Below, piece after piece: positions 58,226-64,000 of a stretch of 64,000 nucleotides of DNA. The stretch is from Megachile rotundata (Eukaryota > Arthropoda > Insecta > Hymenoptera > Megachilidae): the NCBI RefSeq assembly GCF_050947335.1, contig NW_027473707.1, positions 1 through 64,000 of the forward strand. Reading direction: 5' to 3'. The notes below the pieces were generated by a model that worked only from the letters and a program-made list of their open reading frames with translations, was not told where the DNA came from and did not search any database. Numbering within the stretch: the stretch's first letter is position 1; the number at the start of each line of letters is the position of its first letter. A program made the translations under genes and the position numbers.

Positions 58226-59216
58226 CAACTCATATTACTACCCATATTATGATGATATGATCGATAGAACGACATTTACTATACTTATTACACTCACTAT
58301 TATCAATCTAACTCATGTTATTAACCATATTATGCAGATATGATCGATAGAACGACAATTACTATACATATTACTCTTATTATTATCAATCTAACTCATA
58401 TTATTAGCCATACTATGCTTATATGATCGATAGAACGACAATTACTATACTCATTACTCTTATTATTATCAATCTAACTCATATTATTAGCCATATTATG
58501 CTTAAATGATCGATAGAACGACAATTACTATACTTATTACTCTTATTATTATCAATCTAACTCATATTATTAGCCATATTATGCTTATATGAGCAATAGA
58601 ACTACAATTACTATATTTATTAATCTTATTATTATCAATCTAACTCATATTATTAACCATATTATGCTGATATGATCGATAGAACTACAATTACTATACT
58701 CATTACTCTTATTATTATCAATCTAACTCATATTATTAGCCATATTATGCTTATATGATCGATAGAACGACAATTACTATACTTATTACTCTCATTATTA
58801 TGAATCTAACTCATATTATTAACCATATTATGCAGATATGATCGATAGAACTACAATTACTATACTCATTGCTCTTATTATTATCAATCTAACTCATATT
58901 ATTAGCCATATTATGCTTATATTATCGATAGAACGACAATTACTATACTTATTACTGTTATTGCTATCAATCTAACTCATATTATTAGCCATATTATGCT
59001 TAAATGATCGATAGAACGACAATTACTATACTTATTACTCTTATTATTATCAATCTAACTCATATTATTAGCCATACTATGCTTATATGATCGATAGAAC
59101 GACAATTACTATACTTATTACTCTTATTATTATCAATCTAACTCATATTATTAACCATATTATGCTTAAATGATCCCTAGTACGACAATTACTATACATA
59201 TTACTCTTATTATTAT
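58226..59216 (+). repeat. 1-kb duplicated segment (partner 50010-51000)
   Basis: TATTACTACCC at 58237, GAGCAATAG with TTTATTAATC at 58591 and the rare GATCCCTAGTACG near 59173 match 50021, 50375 and about 50957 at a constant 8216 bp (99 x 83 minus 1). One visible substitution is CTTATATG near 58752 for CTTATGTG near 50536. Confidence 0.85.
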
Positions 59217-60391
59217 GAATCTAACTCATATTATTAACCATATTATGCAGATATGATCGATAGAACTACAATTACTATACTCATTACTCTTATTATTATC
59301 AATCTAACTCTTATTATTAGCCATATTATGCTTATAATATCGATAGAACGCCAATTACTATACTTATTACTGTTATTATTATCAATCTAACTCATATTAT
59401 TAGCCATATTATGCTTAAATGATCGATAGAACTACAATTACTATACTCATTACTCTTATTATTATCAATCTAACCCATATTATTAGCCATATTATGCTTA
59501 TATGATCGATAGAACGAGAATTACTATACTCACTACTCTTAGTATTATCAATCTAACTCATATTATTAGCCATATTATGCTTATATGATCGATAGAACGA
59601 CAATTACTATACTTACTACTCTCATTATTATGAATCTAACTCATATTATTAACCATATTATGCAGATATGATCGATAGAACTACAATTAATATACTGATT
59701 GCTCTTATTATTATCAATCTAACTCATATTATTAGCCATATTATGCTTAAATGATCGATAGAACGACAATTACTATACTTATTACTCTTATTATTATCAA
59801 TCTAACTCATATTATTAGCCATACTATGCTTATATGATCGATAGAACGACAATTACTATACTTATTACTCTTATTATTATCAATCTAACTCATATTATTA
59901 ACCATATTATGCTTAAATGATCGCTAGTACGACAATTACTATACTTATTACTGTTATTATTATCAATCTAACTCATATTATTAGCCATATTATGCTTAAA
60001 TGATCGATAGAACTACAATTACTATACTCATTACTCTTATTATTATCAATCTAACCCATATTATTAGCCATATTATGCTAATATGATCGACAGAACGACA
60101 ATTACTATACTTATTACACTCACTGTTATCAATCTAACTCATATTATTAACCATATTATGCAAATTTGATCGATAGAACGACAATCACTATACTTATTAC
60201 TCTTATTATTATCAACCTAACTCATATTATTAGCCATATTATGCTTATATGATCGATAGAACGACAATTACTATACTTATTACTCTTATTATTATGAATC
60301 TAACTCATATTATTAACCATATTATGCAGATATGATCGATAGAACTACAATTACTATACTCATTACTCTTATTATTATCAATCTAACTCTT
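59203..60391 (+). repeat. 37-monomer HOR, partial copy D, cut by gap 2
   Basis: This matches 55551-56739 of copy C at 3652 bp (44 x 83), with CTTACTACTCTCATT at 59611. The match continues to the last base before the N run, so the HOR probably goes on inside gap 2. In the other copies the next unit is the TTATAATATCG/GAACGCC form, which is not what follows the gap. Confidence 0.86.
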
Positions 60392-60491
60392 NNNNNNNNN
60401 NNNNNNNNNNNNNNNNNNNNNNNNNNNNNNNNNNNNNNNNNNNNNNNNNNNNNNNNNNNNNNNNNNNNNNNNNNNNNNNNNNNNNNNNNNN
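60392..60491. other. Assembly gap 2 (100 N)
   Basis: Exactly 100 N. The left flank ends at monomer position 18 and the right flank starts at position 36. A 100-bp gap would be in phase (83 plus 17), but 100 is also the usual placeholder, so this may be coincidence. Subfamily type differs on the two sides, so more sequence than 100 bp is likely missing. Confidence 0.97.
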
Positions 60492-61579
60492 GCTTATATG
60501 ATCGATAGAATGAGAATTACTATACTCATTACTCTTAGTATTATCACTCTAACCCATATTATTAGCCATATTATGCTTATATGATCGATAGAATGAGAAT
60601 TACTATACTCACTACTCTCAGTATTATCACACTAACTCATATTATTAGCCATATTATGCTTATATAATCGATAGAACGACAATTACTATACTTATTACTC
60701 TTATTATTATCAATCTAACTTATATTATTAGCCATATTATGTTTATATGATCGATAGAACGACAATTACTATACTTATTACTCCTATTATTATGAATCTA
60801 ACTCACATTATTAACCATATTATGCAGATATGACTGATAGAACTACAATTACTATACTCATTACTCTTATTATTATCAATCTATCTCATATTATTAGCCA
60901 TATTATGCTTATATGATCGATAGAATGAGAATTACTATACTCACTACTCTTAGTATTATCACTCTAGCTCATATTATTAGCCCTATTATGCTTATATTAT
61001 CGATAGAACCACAATTACTATACTTATTACTGATATTATTATCAGTCTAACTCATATTATTAGCCATATTATGCTTATATGATCGATAGAATGAGAATTA
61101 CTATACTCACTACTCTTAGTATTATCAATCTAACTCATATTATTAGCCATATTATGCTTATATGATCGATAGAACGACAATTACTATACTTATTACTCTT
61201 ATTATTATCAATGTAACTCATATTATTAGCCATATTATGCTTATATGATCGATAGAACGACAATTACTATACTTATTACTCTTATTGTTATGAATCTAAC
61301 TCATATTATTAACCATATTATGCAGATATGATCGATAGAACTACAATTACTATACTCATTACTCTTATTATTCTCAATCTAACTCATATTATTAGCCATA
61401 TTATGCTTATACGATCGATAGAATGAGAATTACTATACTCACTACCCTTAGTATTATCACTCTAACTCATAATATTAGCCTTATTATGCTTATATGATCG
61501 ATAGAACAACAATTACTGTGCTTATTACTCTTATTATTATCAATCTAACTCATATTATTAGCCATATTATGCTTATATG
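60492..61579 (+). repeat. 1.1-kb duplicated segment, left copy (partner 62567)
   Basis: This matches 62567-63654 at exactly 2075 bp (25 x 83). Shared rare features are TATCACACTAAC, CTTATATAATCG, GACTGATAG, AGCCCTATTATG, TTATTCTCAATC, ATACGATCG and CTGTGCTTATT. One difference is ATCAGTCTAAC near 61044 for ATCAATCTAAC. The left copy begins at the gap edge and may continue into the gap. Confidence 0.87.
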
Positions 61580-62566
61580 ATCGATAGAATGAGAATTACT
61601 ATACTCACTACTCTTAGTATTATCACTCTAACTCATATTATTAGACATATTATGCTTATATGATCGATAGAACGACAATTACTATACTTATTACTCTTAT
61701 TATTATCAATCTAACTCATATTATTAGTCATATTATGCTTATATGATCGATAGAACGACAATTACTATACTTATTGCTCTTGTTATTATGAATCTAACTC
61801 ACATTATTAACCATATTATGCAGATATGATCGATAGAACGACAATTACTATACTTATTATTCTTATTTTTATCAACCCAACTCATATTATTCGCCATATT
61901 ATGCTTAAATGATCGATAGAACGACAATTACTATACTTATTACTCTTATTATTATGAATCTGACTCATATTATTACCCATATTATGCTGATATCATCGAT
62001 AGAACGACATTCACTATACTTATTACACTCACTATTATCAATCTAACTCATATTATTAACCATATTATGCAGATATGATCGATAGAACGACAATTACTAT
62101 ACTTATTACTCTTATTATTATCATTCTAACTCATATTATTAACCATATTATGCAGATATGATCGATAGAAGTACAATTGCTATACTCATTACTCTTATTA
62201 TTATCAATATAACTCATATTATTAGCCATATTATGCTTATATGATCGATAGAACGACAATTAATATACTCACTACTCTTAGTATTATCAATCTAACTCAT
62301 ATTATTAGCCATATTATGCTTATATTATCGATAGAACGACAATTACTATACTTATTACTGTTACTATTATCAATCTAACTCATATTATTAGCCATATTAT
62401 GCTTATATGATCGATAGAATGAGAATTACTATACTCACTACTCTTAGTATTATCACTCTAACCCATATTATTAGCCATATTATGCTTATATTATCGATAG
62501 AACCACAATTACTATACTTATTACTGTTACTATTATCAATCTAACTCATATTATTAGCCATATTAT
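61580..62566 (+). repeat. Spacer region of block 3
   Basis: Twelve monomers between the two copies, mixing GAATGAG units with GCAGATATG and TTATCGATAG forms. GATATCATCGATAG near 61990 and CACTCACTATT tails resemble block 2. No non-satellite sequence is present. Confidence 0.8.
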
Positions 62567-63654
62567 GCTTATATGATCGATAGAATGAGAATTACTATAC
62601 TCATTACTCTTAGTATTATCACTCTAACCCATATTATTAGCCATATTATGCTTATATGATCGATAGAATGAGAATTACTATACTCACTACTCTTAGTATT
62701 ATCACACTAACTCATATTATTAGCCATATTATGCTTATATAATCGATAGAACGACAATTACTATACTTATTACTCTTATTATTATCAATCTAACTTATAT
62801 TATTAGCCATATTATGTTTATATGATCGATAGAACGACAATTACTATACTTATTACTCCTATTATTATGAATCTAACTCACATTATTAACCATATTATGC
62901 AGATATGACTGATAGAACTACAATTACTATACTCATTACTCTTATTATTATCAATCTATCTCATATTATTAGCCATATTATGCTTATATGATCGATAGAA
63001 TGAGAATTACTATACTCACTACTCTTAGTATTATCACTCTAGCTCATATTATTAGCCCTATTATGCTTATATTATCGATAGAACCACAATTACTATACTT
63101 ATTACTGATATTATTATCAATCTAACTCATATTATTAGCCATATTATGCTTATATGATCGATAGAATGAGAATTACTATACTCACTACTCTTAGTATTAT
63201 CAATCTAACTCATATTATTAGCCATATTATGCTTATATGATCGATAGAACGACAATTACTATACTTATTACTCTTATTATTATCAATGTAACTCATATTA
63301 TTAGCCATATTATGCTTATATGATCGATAGAACGACAATTACTATACTTATTACTCTTATTGTTATGAATCTAACTCATATTATTAACCATATTATGCAG
63401 ATATGATCGATAGAACTACAATTACTATACTCATTACTCTTATTATTCTCAATCTAACTCATATTATTAGCCATATTATGCTTATACGATCGATAGAATG
63501 AGAATTACTATACTCACTACCCTTAGTATTATCACTCTAACTCATAATATTAGCCTTATTATGCTTATATGATCGATAGAACAACAATTACTGTGCTTAT
63601 TACTCTTATTATTATCAATCTAACTCATATTATTAGCCATATTATGCTTATATG
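62567..63654 (+). repeat. 1.1-kb duplicated segment, right copy (partner 60492)
   Basis: The second copy of the 2075-bp-offset duplication. It ends near 63654, where TATGAGCGATAGAACG replaces TATGATCGATAGAATG. The last 350 bp of the window are ordinary units with ACGAGAATTAC and TTATCGATAG forms. Confidence 0.87.
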
Positions 63655-64000
63655 AGCGATAGAACGAGAATTACTATACTCACTACTCTTAGTATTATCA
63701 ATCTAACTCATATTATTAGCCATATTATGCTTATATGATCGTTAGAACGAGAATTACTATACTCACTACTCTTAGTATTATCAATCTAACTCATATTATT
63801 AGCCATATTATGCTTATATTATCGATAGAACGACAATTACTATACTTATTACTGATATTATTATCAATCTAACTCATATTATTAGCCACATTATGCTTAT
63901 ATTATCGATAGAACGACAATTACTATACTTATTACTGTTATTATTATCAATCTAACTCATATTATTAGCCATATTATGCTTATATGATCGATAGAACGAC

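Larger units (their letters stand above)
36550..60391 (+). repeat. 83-bp satellite array, block 2 (about 287 monomers)
   Basis: The same 83-bp monomer in the same orientation as block 1, but with a different set of variants. GCTTAAATGATCG, GAACTACAATT, GCAGATATG, GAGCAATAG, TTATCGATAG, ACGAGAATTAC with CTCACTACTCTTAG, and TGTTATTATT tails dominate. GATCTGTAG, very common before the gap, is essentially absent, and GATCGGTAG is rare (for example 48552, 54609 and 57679). The block is organised by a 37-monomer HOR in its second half. No genes or foreign insertions are visible. Confidence 0.97.
60492..64000 (+). repeat. 83-bp satellite array, block 3 (about 42 monomers)
   Basis: The third subfamily mix of the same monomer, running off the right edge of the window. 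Many units carry GATAGAATGAG instead of GATAGAACGAC, together with CTCACTACTCTTAG and TATCACTCTA, and a few have GAACCACAATT. The HOR of block 2 does not continue here. Orientation is unchanged. Confidence 0.96.

Noticed and set aside
1..64000. CRISPR array
   Set aside because: There are no unique spacers: the whole 83-bp unit repeats, variation is graded between units, and unit length and total length fit satellite DNA.
1..64000. CENP-B box in the monomer
   Set aside because: I looked for the TTCG....A..CGGG pattern on both strands of the base unit and found nothing close. A centromere role cannot be argued from this motif.
1..64000. Telomere repeats or subtelomeric array
   Set aside because: No TTAGG, TTAGGG or TTTAGGG runs are present on either strand. 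Isolated TTAGG is incidental.
1..64000. Transposon-derived tandem repeat or Helitron/LTR fragment
   Set aside because: No terminal inverted repeats, target-site duplications, poly-A, primer-binding site or coding remnant were seen within or between units. An ancient origin from such an element cannot be excluded but has no support here.
1..64000. Mitochondrial or plastid AT-rich control region
   Set aside because: The base content would fit, but 64 kb of pure tandem repeat without any tRNA, rRNA or coding gene, and with scaffold gaps, is far more like nuclear satellite DNA.
1..64000. Bacterial promoters, ribosome binding sites or terminators
   Set aside because: TATAAT-like strings are common in such AT-rich sequence and occur in every unit. 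Nothing distinguishes any of them as functional.

Overview
The whole 64 kb window is one tandem satellite-DNA array. Every readable stretch is built from head-to-tail copies of a monomer of about 83 bp, roughly 770 copies in all. The unit is AT-rich: my hand count of the base-form unit is 29 A, 34 T, 14 C and 6 G, about 24% GC. Every monomer I read lies in the same orientation. I see no protein-coding gene, tRNA, rRNA, transposon, CRISPR array or unique spacer. The four open frames longer than 60 codons are chance readings through the repeat. A homogeneous array this long with higher-order repeats (HORs), in an assembly with two fixed 100-N gaps, points to eukaryotic constitutive heterochromatin (centromeric, pericentromeric or another satellite block). 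I do not recognise the monomer as a named family and cannot assign a species.

The base unit can be read as four blocks plus a tail: CAATCTAACTCAT (positions 6-18), AGCCATATTATGC (25-37), GATCGATAGAACGAC (44-58, holding both CpGs) and TTACTATAC (61-69), then a variable tail (70-83) that ends in a form of TCTTATTATT. Monomer types differ by a few diagnostic substitutions, mostly at positions 24-28, 37-49, 55-58 and 68-82. The order of these types reveals the higher-order structure.

Layout. Block 1 (1-36449) is rich in GATCTGTAG and GATCGGTAG variants. It contains a 21-monomer HOR of 1744 bp, itself 10-mer (831 bp) plus 11-mer (913 bp), at 915-5516 and again at 12130-19590. A 5.5 kb stretch at 1-5516 is repeated almost perfectly at 11216-16731. 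From 19.6 to 36.4 kb the order is more mixed, with in-register duplications of 6, 7, 11, 16, 22, 31, 45 and 49 monomers. A 100-N gap follows at 36450-36549.

Block 2 (36550-60391) is a different subfamily mix (GCTTAAATGATCG, GAACTACAATT, GCAGATATG, ACGAGAATTAC with CTCACTACTCTTAG). It carries a 37-monomer HOR of exactly 3071 bp, with near-identical full copies at 45923-48993, 51980-55050 and 55051-58121 and part copies around 44.2-45.2 kb and 59.2-60.4 kb. A second 100-N gap lies at 60392-60491.

Block 3 (60492-64000) is a third subfamily (GATAGAATGAG, TATCACTCTA) in which one CpG has become TpG in many units, with a 25-monomer (2075 bp) offset duplication.

No genes act together here. What the window records is array evolution: repeated in-register unequal exchange or amplification of multi-monomer segments, with local homogenisation and CpG decay.
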